From Uranotaenia lowii (lineage: Eukaryota; Arthropoda; Insecta; Diptera; Culicidae): a stretch of 64,000 bases of DNA. Positions 38,278 through 49,521 of the stretch are shown piece by piece. Made by a program: the position numbers and the translations under genes. The notes below the pieces were generated by a model. That model saw only the letters and a list, made by a program, of their open reading frames with translations, did no database searches and was not told where the DNA came from. Location: contig NC_073693.1 in the NCBI RefSeq assembly GCF_029784155.1, forward strand, positions 359,119,825-359,183,824. The letters run 5' to 3'. The stretch's first letter is position 1. Every line of letters begins with the position of its first letter.

Positions 38278-39885
38278 CTAAAGATGACAATCGGGTTGTT
38301 TCTCGAGGTGAATCTCAGTGTAAATTGTGGATGTTGAGGCTAGTTGGTTTTCTGTGGAGAAAGAAGATGTTTTGTTTGGGGAATTATTTTGAACTTTTAC
38401 CTTCTCCGGGAAGATGTTGTTTTTCCTCTTGTTCCAGATTATCAGTCCAACAATTGGGATCGCCAGTAAGGTAAGGAATCCTGTAGTAGTGTGTTGTAGC
38501 TGGGTGTGCTCCTTCCTCAATGACTCGATGTGGTTTTGGTTTTCGATGTGAAGCGAGGCCATTCTTTCCAGGTCTGGTTGGTCCAGGATCGATGTTGTTT
38601 TGAAATCCACTCCAATGGTCGGAACAATTTTGACTTCATGATTGGATGTCGTTTTTTCGTCTTCATATTTGGCTCCGTTTATGATCAGGGAACAATTTGG
38701 GTAATTTATCAGTATCGTTCCTGTTACCATCCGATTTTTGATGTTGCAGTTTGAGTGTAATTGTACAGGTTTTATCGCATTTTTTATCAGCAGGGTGTGG
38801 CTGTCGATAATTTTGATGTCCATGAGGGCTCGATGATTGATGTATGTGCAGGATGCGTCGTCTCCGTGAAGTACGTTGTGGATACAACCGTCGCCTGTTA
38901 TGTTAGTAAGCTCCTGTCTATTACAAATTCGATATTGTTCAATAATGTTGCATTCAGTTTTTGAGGCAAATGTTAGTCCTGAATTTACAATGGCTAGATT
39001 GAATGGAGTTGATATTACTTTGTTTTCTGTAGGAATAGTTTCGTATCTGATGTATTTGAATGTTCCTTGGAGAAAAATTGGGATTTTGACTATAAATATA
39101 ATTTTTGATCCTTTGTGATTCGTTTCGACGTTAATAAATTCATATATTTGATCTGGGTTGTTTATAACAATATTTTGTTCTGTAAGTCTATCTAATGCAA
39201 ATTTTGTTTCGGTATTTGACAATAATGCCTTTGGGAGAATGCCTATTCTTGTTAATTGGATCGATTCGAATATGTCTTTGAGTTGATTGTTGAGAAGATC
39301 CATGTTAAGTATTAAGTCGTGAACTATTCCTTTTAATATAATATCATTTGGATTATGAAGGCTGTTAACTATGCTAGAAATTTTACGCAGAATTTGAATT
39401 TGTTGATCATTTACGTGATTAATTATTTCGTTAATTTTAGATTGGAATTCGTCGTTGATACGGATTTGTCTTTGATCGTTTTCTATTAATTTATTGGTTT
39501 TTGTTTTTGATTCGTCCAGCGTTTGTTTAATGAGTTGTAAGTCGTTGTCGTCTAAATTACCTGTTAATGATTTAATAAAAGTTCTGAGTGGGTTAAGAAT
39601 TCCTCGTTTGGGTCGGATTGGTCTTAGTCGATAATAGTTATCCGAAAGTTGTTTCATTCTAATGTCAAGTGTTTTATGGAATTCTTTGGTCGAATTTTGT
39701 TGTTCGAAAAGCTTTAGTGCGTACTGAATGTTTACAAAGCTTGACCTAAATTCGTCTAGGTCAACTACGTGTAGGTGCAAGTGTTGTGATATCATGATGT
39801 TTGCCTCTTCTTCCTCGAATGCGATTATTCCGGCATGTCTGGTTAGATCCGTGATTGTAACCTCTGCTTTAACGTCAAGGGCCAA
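38278..39885 (-). CDS. env: Errantivirus Env-like glycoprotein
   Basis: A frame of 535 codons lies downstream of pol, in the env position. It contains a furin-type site (RPKRG, about 39605) followed by a hydrophobic, Gly-containing segment like the fusion peptide of errantiviral/baculoviral F proteins. Coiled-coil-prone sequence follows, then paired cysteines and a C-terminal membrane anchor (GFLTLLAIPIVGLIIW, about 38430-38480) with a short basic tail. Env of insect errantiviruses is made from a spliced RNA, so the true N-terminus may come from an upstream exon; no clear signal peptide is seen at the listed start. The frame is unbroken. Confidence 0.8.
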   Translation of the reverse strand: MALDVKAEVTITDLTRHAGIIAFEEEEANIMISQHLHLHVVDLDEFRSSFVNIQYALKLFEQQNSTKEFHKTLDIRMKQLSDNYYRLRPIRPKRGILNPLRTFIKSLTGNLDDNDLQLIKQTLDESKTKTNKLIENDQRQIRINDEFQSKINEIINHVNDQQIQILRKISSIVNSLHNPNDIILKGIVHDLILNMDLLNNQLKDIFESIQLTRIGILPKALLSNTETKFALDRLTEQNIVINNPDQIYEFINVETNHKGSKIIFIVKIPIFLQGTFKYIRYETIPTENKVISTPFNLAIVNSGLTFASKTECNIIEQYRICNRQELTNITGDGCIHNVLHGDDASCTYINHRALMDIKIIDSHTLLIKNAIKPVQLHSNCNIKNRMVTGTILINYPNCSLIINGAKYEDEKTTSNHEVKIVPTIGVDFKTTSILDQPDLERMASLHIENQNHIESLRKEHTQLQHTTTGFLTLLAIPIVGLIIWNKRKNNIFPEKVKVQNNSPNKTSSFSTENQLASTSTIYTEIHLEKQPDCHL

Positions 39886-39955
39886 TCTGTAATGGAGGAA
39901 TGTTTAAGTTTTGTTTCGCTAAATGGGGTCATGGCTGAAAAGATAGAAATGAAAA

Positions 39956-42900
39956 TTAGTTCCGTTGCCGCCTTATCTTTGTCTTGTGGATCCTTCTTCC
40001 TTGGTCGTCTATGAAGGTTTTTCGGTGGTTCCTCCGGACAAGATGGTGCCGATACTTATCTTTCGCCTTGCTTTTTATTCCTTGGCGCGAGATGAAAACG
40101 GGTTCTTGTGGTTCAAGGATTGGGTCTGGTTCTGAGTTTCTGTTGTGGAATTCTAAGTCTCGTTTTTGTTTCTTTCGGAGATTCATCGTGGCTTCATCGT
40201 ATAATTTGTCTCTCTTTTCGATAATTTCTTCCATGTCCAGAGATCTTCTATCGCCTTCTTTAATAGCGTAGAAAATTTCTCTGGGACGCATTTTGGTTGA
40301 GGAGTGGATGGTATCATTATAAAGCCCAGTACTGATACGAAATATTTCTTTTTTAGTCAGTCCTTCGTGATTTGGTTTTATGCATCGAAAAATTTCACTG
40401 AGTGTCGAGTGAAATCGTTCAACAATCCCGTTGACCTCGCTTTTGTTGGAGGGAGTGAAATAAGTTTCGATGCCTAATTCTTCCAGCATACCTCGAACTT
40501 CAATCGATCGTATGGCTGGTTCGTTATCACTGACTATGAGCTTCGGCAGGCCATAGTTGGATATTAATTTGGTTATTCCCGATTGTATGTCTGGGATTGA
40601 TCTTGATTTTATTGGAATAAGCATTCCGAATTTTGATAGTTTATCTACAGCCGTTAAAAATATATTCGGGCTACAGATAAATATATCGATGTGTACTATG
40701 TCCAATGGTTTGTTCGGAATTGGTGTTTGAGCCAAACTTATTTTATATGGATGTCTCTCGTATTTTGCGATTTTACAAGTTTCGCAAAGAATCGTGTGCT
40801 TTCGTATCTTATTTTTCATTTTAGGGAAGAAATACTTTTGAGAAATAGCAGAAAAATTTTCTTCTATGCCTCTATGAGCTCTATTGTGGGTGTTATTGAT
40901 GACCTCATTTTGCTCCTCTTCTGTTTGCAAGTCTGTTAAGAGTTTTTGGGAAATAAAGATCTTGAATGTTTTGACACGGGAGAAATAGTTTTTATATACT
41001 ATCTGAATTGAATTTATAAGTTTTTCAGGGCAGTATATGCAATTTGCTCTTTTGGGATCCATGAATTCTTTGAAAATTCTTAGAATTGTCGGTACCCCGT
41101 AATTTAATTTTGTGAATGTATGTCTGAGGATTTTTGGAAATATTTGTCTTCCGGTAACTTCATTTTCGTTTTCTCCAATTTCCAAGATAATCTGGTTTGA
41201 GAACGAATTTACAGCTCTTTCGGTGCAGGGGATGAATTCTGAATCGTCTGTATCAGCTGAATGTTGGGTGGCTGCATCGGAAGAGGGTTCGTCAATGTCT
41301 TCGTTAACGTCTTCATTAATATTTAGTTCCTGATGGATTCTTGATAGACCATCAGCAACTACGTTTTGCTTTCCAGCTCTATATCTGATATCGTAGGAGT
41401 AGTCTAGTAAGGCTATCATCCATCTAGCAATTTTGCTAGAAGGATCCTTTAAATTAACGGCACAAGTAAGAGGTTTATGATCAGTGAATAAGATGAATTT
41501 GTTGCCAAACAGATAGGGTCTGAAATATTTTGTGGCCCAGTAGATGGCCAATAATTCTTTTTCAATAGTAGAGTAGTTTTCTTCGCTTTTATTCAAAGTT
41601 CTTGAAGCAAAAGCGATGGGCTTGTCTCTACCTATTGCTCCTTGTGACAAGACTGCTCCAATGGCATACTTGGAAGCGTCTGTTGTCAGAATGAATGGGA
41701 TGGTGAAATCTGGGTGAGCTAGAATTGCGCTACTCCCAAGAATTTCTTTGCATTTTTGAAAAGCTTTCAAGAATTCAGGAGTATGTTGGACTTTTTCATG
41801 TTTCCTGAGGCATTGTGTTAGAGGTTTTGTGATTTTACTGAAATCTCTAATGAACTTCCTATAGTAACCGATAGTTCCCAGAAAAGATTTTATATCTTTT
41901 TCTGTTTTGGGTACCGGCCAAGATTTTATTACATGAATTTTTTCGGGGTTCGGCATGACACCATCTTCATTCACTACGTGTCCCAAGAATGACACTTCTT
42001 TCTTTAGAAATTCACTCTTGTCGAGTTGAATTTTCAAATTTGCCTTTTTCAAAGCTGTGAAGATTCTGTCGAGGTTATTACAGTGTTCTTGAAGACTGTA
42101 ACTGAAAACAATTATATCGTCCATATAGACGAGACAGATTACTCCTGCCAGTCCTGTTAAGACTGCGTTCATAGTCCTCTGAAATGTGGCCGGAGCATTT
42201 TTGAGTCCAAAGGGCATTCTAAGGTACTCGTAATGGCCATTTTCTGTGGAGAAGGCAGTCTTTTGTATATCTTTTTCATCCATTGGTATTTGATGAAAAC
42301 CGGACGCTAAGTCAAGCGTGGTGAAGTATCTACTTCTACCTAGCTTGTCCAGGATGTCTGATATGTTCGGGATTGGAAATTTGTCGTCTATAGTTTTGTT
42401 GTTCAATTTCCTATAGTCTACGACAATTCTCCATTTTTGAGTGCCAGCAGCGTCTAACTTCTTTGGCACGACCCAAATTGGAGAGTTCCATGGAGATGAT
42501 GATGGTCTTATTATGTTTTCAGTTAACATTTTTTGTATTTGCTTGCAGACTTCCTCTTTGTGACAATGAGGATATCTGTAGCTTTTCTGATATACAGGCA
42601 ATTCATCAGTTGTTAAAATTTTGTGTTTCACAGCGTTTGTGGCACTGAGAGGTTCATTTTCTAAATGGAAAACATCTTGGTTTTCTTTAATGACCTTCAG
42701 CAAATTAGTCTTTTCCTCGGTGTTTAGATGATCAAGGCGAAGCTGATCAATCAGTTCCGTTAGGCGATTTGTGTCATTCGATAGTTCCATGATATTAAGT
42801 TCATTTTCAGTTAATTTTTGTTCAAAGTTGTTAACTGTTATCTCCAGAGGATAATCTAGTTTAACAAGTTGGTTTTCTTTTGAATTATTTCGAAGGACAA

Positions 42901-43102
42901 CGTTTGCTTTGTGTTCTTTTGCTTGGTAAAGTCCGGCACAAATGAACACATTAGGAGAAAGATTTATATCTTCTTCTAATAAAAAATCACCAGATGACTC
43001 GGATACTGGTATTTCTATATTATATATTGATTCGCCGGAGATTTTTTTTCGAAAATGGCTCCGGGAATTTCTTGTGCATCTGTAACTTTGTACCAAGCAC
43101 AA
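39956..43102 (-). CDS. pol: Errantivirus Pol: reverse transcriptase, RNase H, integrase
   Basis: The open frame of 1048 codons covers the RT (WRIVVDYRKLN, TTLDLASGFHQI, YMDD near 42120), gypsy-type RNase H (LTTDASKYAIGAVLSQ, EKELLAIYWA, LFTDHKPL) and the integrase. The integrase has an HHCC zinc-binding domain (HNRAHRG...CETCK, about 40890-40770) and a catalytic core with HIDIF, SDNEPA and NGIVERFH supplying D, D and E. All catalytic residues are present. The first residues of the frame overlap the end of the protease in another frame, so this is the major part of one Pol polyprotein rather than a gene with its own start. Confidence 0.93.
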   Translation of the reverse strand: MCLVQSYRCTRNSRSHFRKKISGESIYNIEIPVSESSGDFLLEEDINLSPNVFICAGLYQAKEHKANVVLRNNSKENQLVKLDYPLEITVNNFEQKLTENELNIMELSNDTNRLTELIDQLRLDHLNTEEKTNLLKVIKENQDVFHLENEPLSATNAVKHKILTTDELPVYQKSYRYPHCHKEEVCKQIQKMLTENIIRPSSSPWNSPIWVVPKKLDAAGTQKWRIVVDYRKLNNKTIDDKFPIPNISDILDKLGRSRYFTTLDLASGFHQIPMDEKDIQKTAFSTENGHYEYLRMPFGLKNAPATFQRTMNAVLTGLAGVICLVYMDDIIVFSYSLQEHCNNLDRIFTALKKANLKIQLDKSEFLKKEVSFLGHVVNEDGVMPNPEKIHVIKSWPVPKTEKDIKSFLGTIGYYRKFIRDFSKITKPLTQCLRKHEKVQHTPEFLKAFQKCKEILGSSAILAHPDFTIPFILTTDASKYAIGAVLSQGAIGRDKPIAFASRTLNKSEENYSTIEKELLAIYWATKYFRPYLFGNKFILFTDHKPLTCAVNLKDPSSKIARWMIALLDYSYDIRYRAGKQNVVADGLSRIHQELNINEDVNEDIDEPSSDAATQHSADTDDSEFIPCTERAVNSFSNQIILEIGENENEVTGRQIFPKILRHTFTKLNYGVPTILRIFKEFMDPKRANCIYCPEKLINSIQIVYKNYFSRVKTFKIFISQKLLTDLQTEEEQNEVINNTHNRAHRGIEENFSAISQKYFFPKMKNKIRKHTILCETCKIAKYERHPYKISLAQTPIPNKPLDIVHIDIFICSPNIFLTAVDKLSKFGMLIPIKSRSIPDIQSGITKLISNYGLPKLIVSDNEPAIRSIEVRGMLEELGIETYFTPSNKSEVNGIVERFHSTLSEIFRCIKPNHEGLTKKEIFRISTGLYNDTIHSSTKMRPREIFYAIKEGDRRSLDMEEIIEKRDKLYDEATMNLRKKQKRDLEFHNRNSEPDPILEPQEPVFISRQGIKSKAKDKYRHHLVRRNHRKTFIDDQGRRIHKTKIRRQRN

Positions 43103-43406
43103 ATAAGGAGTTGTCTATGGTGTTAATTTTTGCTTGAAGTTCTTGAAGCGTCTCATAGCCTATGAGACCATGGAAAAATTTGTGAAAGTCAAATATATGG
43201 AATTTAAATGTTTTTCCCGTTAGATCTGGGAATGGGTTAAAATTTACGTATCGATCGATGGCGTGTGTGCCTGAAACGTTCGATACAACGGTTGGGATTT
43301 TCAACGGAAATGATTTTTTCACGAGTCTTGAACAAATATAATTTTTATTAGCGCCCGTATCTATGAGTAATTTTAGGTGAAAGCCTTGAATCGATGGTAT
43401 TTGCAC
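43020..43406 (-). pseudogene. Errantivirus protease segment of Pol, out of frame with RT
   Basis: LLIDTGANKNYICSRLVKK carries the retropepsin DTG catalytic triad (about 43360). The frame is continuous upstream with the end of gag, 1 nt back, as expected for -1 frameshift expression. It is separated from RT by a one-base discrepancy in the run of eight T (+ strand) at about 43041-43048. This may be a genuine inactivating indel or a homopolymer consensus error. Confidence 0.8.
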
Positions 43407-43429
43407 ATATGGTATACAATTATTCGACT

Positions 43430-44695
43430 TTACCTTGGAAACGTCGATGACGTCTCCACTTGAAAATTTAGGTTGTCGGCCAAATTTTCTGGGTGTTCTG
43501 TTTCTAAAGAGTATGTGTTATAATTTTCTTGATTATAACTCGTGGAAGGGTAATAATCAAAATAGTTTTCGTAACAATCTTGCTGTTGTTGTTCTATGTT
43601 CCTCAATTCATTAATGTTTGCTTGTCTTGGGGGTACTGCGGGCACAAACCTATTCTTTTGTGGAAATGGTTGTCTTTGTGGATAGTTTTGTGGTCTGTTA
43701 ATGTAGTTGACAAATTTAGATCTGATGGATCTGTTAGCATTTACCGTTTCCGGAGCTGGGAGAGCTCTCGGTGTTCGGGGGTTTGCTATGTCATTATTAC
43801 GTGACATAAATTGCGGTGTATAATTCGGATTTTGAGAGTGTTGTACATACGGCATTGGTCGATGAGAAGGATGCATTGGGGAATTATGCCTATATGTTGG
43901 CGGAGGAAATTGGAAATTCATAGGTCTAGGGGGACGTGCTGGGAGATTTGGTCTGTTTAATCCACTTTTACTTAGGTAATTTCTCTCTTCAACAGCAGTG
44001 TCAAAAGCTTGTTTAATTGTTCTAGGTTGCCTTGCTCGCACATTTCCTCCAATTGGTTCTTTTAGACCAGCCAGGAAAACTTGGAGTGCGTTTTCTTTGT
44101 GGGTCGAGTTTCGGTCTCTTTTGACGTTTTCGTCACTTGTTGATATGTTTGTATTATTTATCAACAAGGATAATAAATTTTGTACTTGTCCGAAAAACTG
44201 TTCTATAGAAAAATTTTGTTGGAGTTGGAAAAGTTCGCGCGTAAGGGTGACAGAATCGCGTTTATCGTTATAATAGGCTATAAGGTTTGCTTTGATTTCT
44301 TCCCAGTTGAGGGAAGTCCCATGTGTCTCTAAGACTTGGTCTGCTTCGTCAATAATTTTGTTTCTGATGGCTTGAAGCCAAATTTTTTCGAATGGTGTGT
44401 TTTTTATGGGTTCCATAAAAGGCAGGAAATGTTCGACGGATCTTATGAAACTGTGAAGTTTGATGGGGTTGCCATCAAATGGTTGTAGCTCTCTCACTGC
44501 TTGAGGAGTTTGAAGGGATTTTGTTATTTTCTCCGCTTGTTCAATTATTCTAAGACCTTCCATGTTCGAATTTTGATTTTGGTTTAGTGGTAACGGGTTA
44601 GGAGGAGGTGGTGGAATAGGATTTTGGTTACTATTCATATCTGATTCGTTTGTTTCACGGTTTCTTAGGTTATATGGGTGGAAACGTTCCATCAA
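43430..44695 (-). CDS. gag: Errantivirus Gag
   Basis: 421 codons. The N-terminus is MMERFHPYNLRNR, followed by a Pro/Asn-rich stretch, then a capsid-like helical region (about residues 65-250; LQPFDGNPIKLHSFIRSVEHF, ENALQVFLAGLKEPIGG). The C-terminus is Arg/Pro/Asn/Gln-rich. No CCHC knuckle is seen, as in several errantiviral Gags, where basic residues may bind RNA. The stop overlaps the pol frame. A heptamer A_AAT_TTT lies about 30 nt before the stop. Confidence 0.87.
   Translation of the reverse strand: MMERFHPYNLRNRETNESDMNSNQNPIPPPPPNPLPLNQNQNSNMEGLRIIEQAEKITKSLQTPQAVRELQPFDGNPIKLHSFIRSVEHFLPFMEPIKNTPFEKIWLQAIRNKIIDEADQVLETHGTSLNWEEIKANLIAYYNDKRDSVTLTRELFQLQQNFSIEQFFGQVQNLLSLLINNTNISTSDENVKRDRNSTHKENALQVFLAGLKEPIGGNVRARQPRTIKQAFDTAVEERNYLSKSGLNRPNLPARPPRPMNFQFPPPTYRHNSPMHPSHRPMPYVQHSQNPNYTPQFMSRNNDIANPRTPRALPAPETVNANRSIRSKFVNYINRPQNYPQRQPFPQKNRFVPAVPPRQANINELRNIEQQQQDCYENYFDYYPSTSYNQENYNTYSLETEHPENLADNLNFQVETSSTFPR
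43463..43469 (-). promoter_or_regulatory. Candidate -1 frameshift heptamer between gag and pol
   Basis: On the minus strand AAATTTT sits in the gag frame as A AAT TTT, matching X XXY YYZ. The -1 frame is open from here into the protease. No downstream structure was evaluated. Confidence 0.5.
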
Positions 44696-45378
44696 CTCCT
44701 AAAACTCGGGAAAAGATTTTATTATTATTTGGATAATAATTTTTTTTTTTTTATATATATATTTAATTTGATTACTATTTTTTTAAATGTTTTTATTTTT
44801 TATTATTATTTTAATAATTATTATAACTTTTATATTTTCATATAATATTTTATATTAATTTGTTTTCGTGTTTTAGTATTTCAGGTTTTGATTAATTTTG
44901 AATATTGTAGTAAATCTAACGCGATATTTCGATATCGATATTCTTTTCGATATTTCTTAATATGCTTTTAACGACTGTCTACTTCTGCCACAGATATGCG
45001 CTCTGGGAGGTAGACAGTGTGCTTTCAACTGGGGAAATTCTTATTTGACCGATCGCATCTGCACACAGATATTCGCTCTGCTATGCGATCAGTTTCCTAC
45101 ACGGTACGAGATTAGCACTGTGCCGGTGGATTGACTAATAAGATTTGTTTCCCGCTAATGGAACCACAGATATGCGCTCTGTATGTTACTCATTAGCTAA
45201 ATCGTCATATGAACGATTTTGTTTACTTGCACAACCGGACCGTGATGGAAATCATGGAAGGAATAAGGTACTTACATTAGGGCTGCTATGATGATGATTG
45301 GTGCCATCATTTGCTGTTCCTTTTTTTTTTTTTTTGTTTGAGTTTTTGTAATTTCAGCTGCTCGTTGATACGGGTAAT

Positions 45379-45835
45379 TTTCACTTTCCCTTTTTTTTTA
45401 TGCACTGTATTTTTTCATCGGTTTTGATTAACCTTTCATATTTGTATATCCTTTCGTTTGTTTTTCACTTTCCCCTTTTTTTATGTTTTTAGGCACTGTA
45501 TTTTTTTCATCGGTTTTTGATTAACCTTTCATATTTGTATATCTTTTCACTTGTTTTTCACTTTCCCCTTTTTTATGTTTTTAGGCACTGTTATTTTTTC
45601 ATCGGTTTTGATTAACCTTTCATATTTGTATATCTTTTCATTTGTTTTTCACTTTCCCTTTTTTATGTTTTTATGCACTGTATTTTTTCATCGGTTTTGA
45701 TTAACCTTTCATATTTGTATATCTTTTCACTTGTTTTTCACTTTCCCCTTTTTTATGTTTTATGCACTGTATTTTTTCATCGGTTTTGATTAACCTTTCA
45801 TATTTGTATATCTTTTCACTTGTTTTTCACTTTGC
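45379..45835 (-). repeat. About 90-bp tandem repeat in errantivirus 5' leader
   Basis: Five to six copies of a unit containing cactttccccttttttatg, tgcactgtattttttcatcgg and ttaacctttcatatttgtat. The cactttcc landmark occurs near 45382, 45466, 45559, 45650, 45739 and 45826. In gypsy the same location holds an insulator made of repeated protein-binding sites; a similar role here is only inference. A second small repeat, acagatatgcgctctg, occurs near 44990, 45065 and 45170. Confidence 0.82.
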
Positions 45836-45900
45836 CGTTTTTGCAGCAATAATTTTTTCTTTTCACTGTATATTTTTTCCGGAGGTAAGTCGGCTCCGTA

Positions 45901-45910
45901 CGACTGCGCC

Positions 45911-45911
<1 letters not shown>
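45901..45911 (-). promoter_or_regulatory. Primer-binding site, tRNA-Ser-like
   Basis: The minus strand reads TGGCGCAGTCG starting at the last base of the 5' LTR. It is complementary to the 3' end (CGACTGCGCCA) of an insect tRNA-Ser, the primer type used by the 17.6/297 group. Confidence 0.75.
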
Positions 45912-47134
<1,223 letters not shown>

Positions 47135-49300
47135 TAGCAAATTCTTCACTTTTCTGACAAAACTTTTAAACATTACAAAAAAATTAGGATAAAGGTTTTT
47201 ATCAACTTTCTACAAGATCCCAGGTAATTTTGACATCTGCGAAAAAAAAGTTATACAAGTTTTCTATTTGTTTACTATTCCCAATCCTGTGAAATATTTT
47301 TTTTACAATTCCGGGTTCAATACAAAAATCTTCCAAATCAATCATTAAAAACATAAGGACCAAATATTTATCTTTTTCATCTTCATTTTTAATTTATGCA
47401 GAGTTTAATCACCGTTAGTTATGTTTGTAAATTTATTTATCGAAATGTTATATTCTTTTAATATAACCATTCAAGACTCTTAAAACTACAGGCGGGTAGA
47501 AAGTAAGGAGAAATGAATAGATATATAAAATTAGTGAGTAGAATCATCTATGTGGTTTTGATAATTTCCCTTGAGTTCAAACGAATATTTTTTTCCTTAT
47601 GGAAAATTTACATTTAAAATCTTGAATAAATATTATTTCATATTTAAAATTAAACAGAGGATTCTATCAACCCTTTAATTGAAAATGAAGTAAAGATATG
47701 TTAATTAAAATGATAAATAACTAACAATCTTATCATTTTGTTTAACAATTTACAATCACGATTAATTACTGACTTGATATGAAGTTCATTTTACAATTTG
47801 GATTGAATTTCTTTTAAATCCATTGTTATATTAAATGTATTATATTTCTTTGCACTGATTCGGATCTGAGTAGGCGTTGTCTCGAGGGCATCGCACGTGT
47901 TTTTTTCGGGTCTATGATTTTTCTTATTAAATTTATTTTTGTAGAAGTGATATTTGATGAAGTGTTCGAAAAACTGTTCAATGAGCAGCCGGGTGTCAAC
48001 CGGAACATCGATCACCGGAAGTTATTTAAACGGGCTTGGGGCAGGATTGTCTAATAATGTTCTTTAAATTTACTTTGAGCAAGTGATTTGAATCGTTTTT
48101 TTTTTGCGTGGCTGTAGTGCAATCTCACCAGCTTCACCGGGAAAAGAGAGGATGTGTGTTTCAATAATGATCCGTGGATTTTGAAATCTGTAGTTTATGG
48201 TGTGAAAATGTGTTGGGATGCAGTGCATGACTACTGAATTTGGAATATTGAATATGATTTTTAAAGCAATACCTACGATGGGATGAATAAACCCAAGAGG
48301 CTTAAAATACCAAATAAAACAACAAAACAAAAAACAAAGCAATACCTACGATGTGCTGGGGTTGGAAAATGAATTTCTCGGATCTGACAATAGTCATAGC
48401 AAACCCCGCATGCTGCGGTTAAATAGTTTCGAAGCACTGTGATTCTATGAGCAGCCCAAAAATTCATTTTTTGGCATAATAATAATGAGGCCGGAACAAA
48501 TTTAAAATCCTTCTTTTGTCATTCGGAGTTGGAACATCGCGAGGGGAGAGGACAATAAAAAATAATGCGAAAAACAAAGAAATTGGAATAAATTGCACGA
48601 AAGCTTGTATGCAACAAAATTGCATACAATATCATTGCACAAAACCTATAAATCAAGTATTTTCTTATCGGAAAATTCAATAAAATCAATAATATAAAAG
48701 GTAAATAACTCCCATTTTCCATTATTTGTTTTTTGGCCATGTAATCTCTAGGATATTTGAATTTTTTTTTCTCGAAATTTACATAAAATACTTCAAACTT
48801 AATTTATTTCCCCCTTCGGGTTTATTGGAAATTTCAAAGGGGGGGGGGGGTGGTCACAAAAGAAGAAATTGAAATTTGTTCCAACCTAAGTATGATTCGT
48901 TATAGGGGTAAAGGGGTAAGTACAACGATGAAAAGGGAATTGCGATTGGTAACAAGGTAAGATGTAAAACATGAGTATAAATATGTAAATCTTCTTTCAA
49001 TTATATATTTAAATAGCTTAACTCTATTATGGGATTTCATCAAACGATCGGACATCTGATATACAATGGATTGTGGGTTCAAGCCAGCTGGAGTATCTCG
49101 GCAAATTTGGAATCATGAGTAGGTTACTTAGGTACCTCTTCGTGATTCTTTATTTGTTTCGAACAGTTGCAAGGCAGTAAAATGAGTCAAACCTGCCCCA
49201 AGTCAGTGGTAACGTACCCTTTGGTAGTACTGCAATTATTGTTGATAAGTTAAGCACTGATCACAAGTTCATGGAAAGAAAGCTTTGGAATAAAAGTCCT
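47135..49300. other. Intergenic DNA, no gene recognised
   Basis: Frames up to about 90 codons occur but match nothing I recognise. A run of 12 G lies at 48839-48850. One small insertion is described separately at 48263-48353. Confidence 0.35.
48263..48353. mobile_element. 55-nt insertion flanked by an 18-bp direct repeat
   Basis: aaagcaatacctacgatg occurs at 48263-48280 and 48336-48353. The 55 nt between them end in an A-rich run (aataaaacaacaaaacaaaa). This has the form of a severely 5'-truncated retroposed fragment with its target-site duplication. The source element is not identified. Confidence 0.65.
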
Positions 49301-49312
49301 CCGATTTTCCAT

Positions 49313-49520
49313 TTACCTATGTAAGGAGCTGAGAATGGTGCTTTGGTTGACACGATCGAATGCCTTAGATAGATCTAAAGATAGGAGTTCGATGTGTTGA
49401 TATGGTTTTAGCGCACTGTCGAGGATTTTTTCAAGATGACAGAGATAATCGTCCGTGAATCGACCCGGGCGAAAAGCAAACTGATAGTTGCTCAAGAGGT
49501 TGTTTTGATCTAGTACGGTG
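49313..49520 (-). pseudogene. Reverse-transcriptase fragment (motif A region)
   Basis: The visible motifs are LSNYQFAFRPGRFTDDYLCH and LLSLDLSKAFDRVNQSTIL, the latter holding the motif A aspartate. A stop follows. It is the downstream part of the element whose endonuclease lies at 50794-51159. Confidence 0.78.
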
Positions 49521-49521
49521 G

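Noticed and set aside
43020..43102. Two separate genes for protease and RT
   Set aside because: The sequence is continuous errantiviral Pol across a one-base discrepancy in an A8 run, so it is a frameshift rather than a gene boundary.
47791..48467. Overlapping minus-strand frames of 60-90 codons
   Set aside because: No domains and low-complexity composition; mutually overlapping frames suggest chance.
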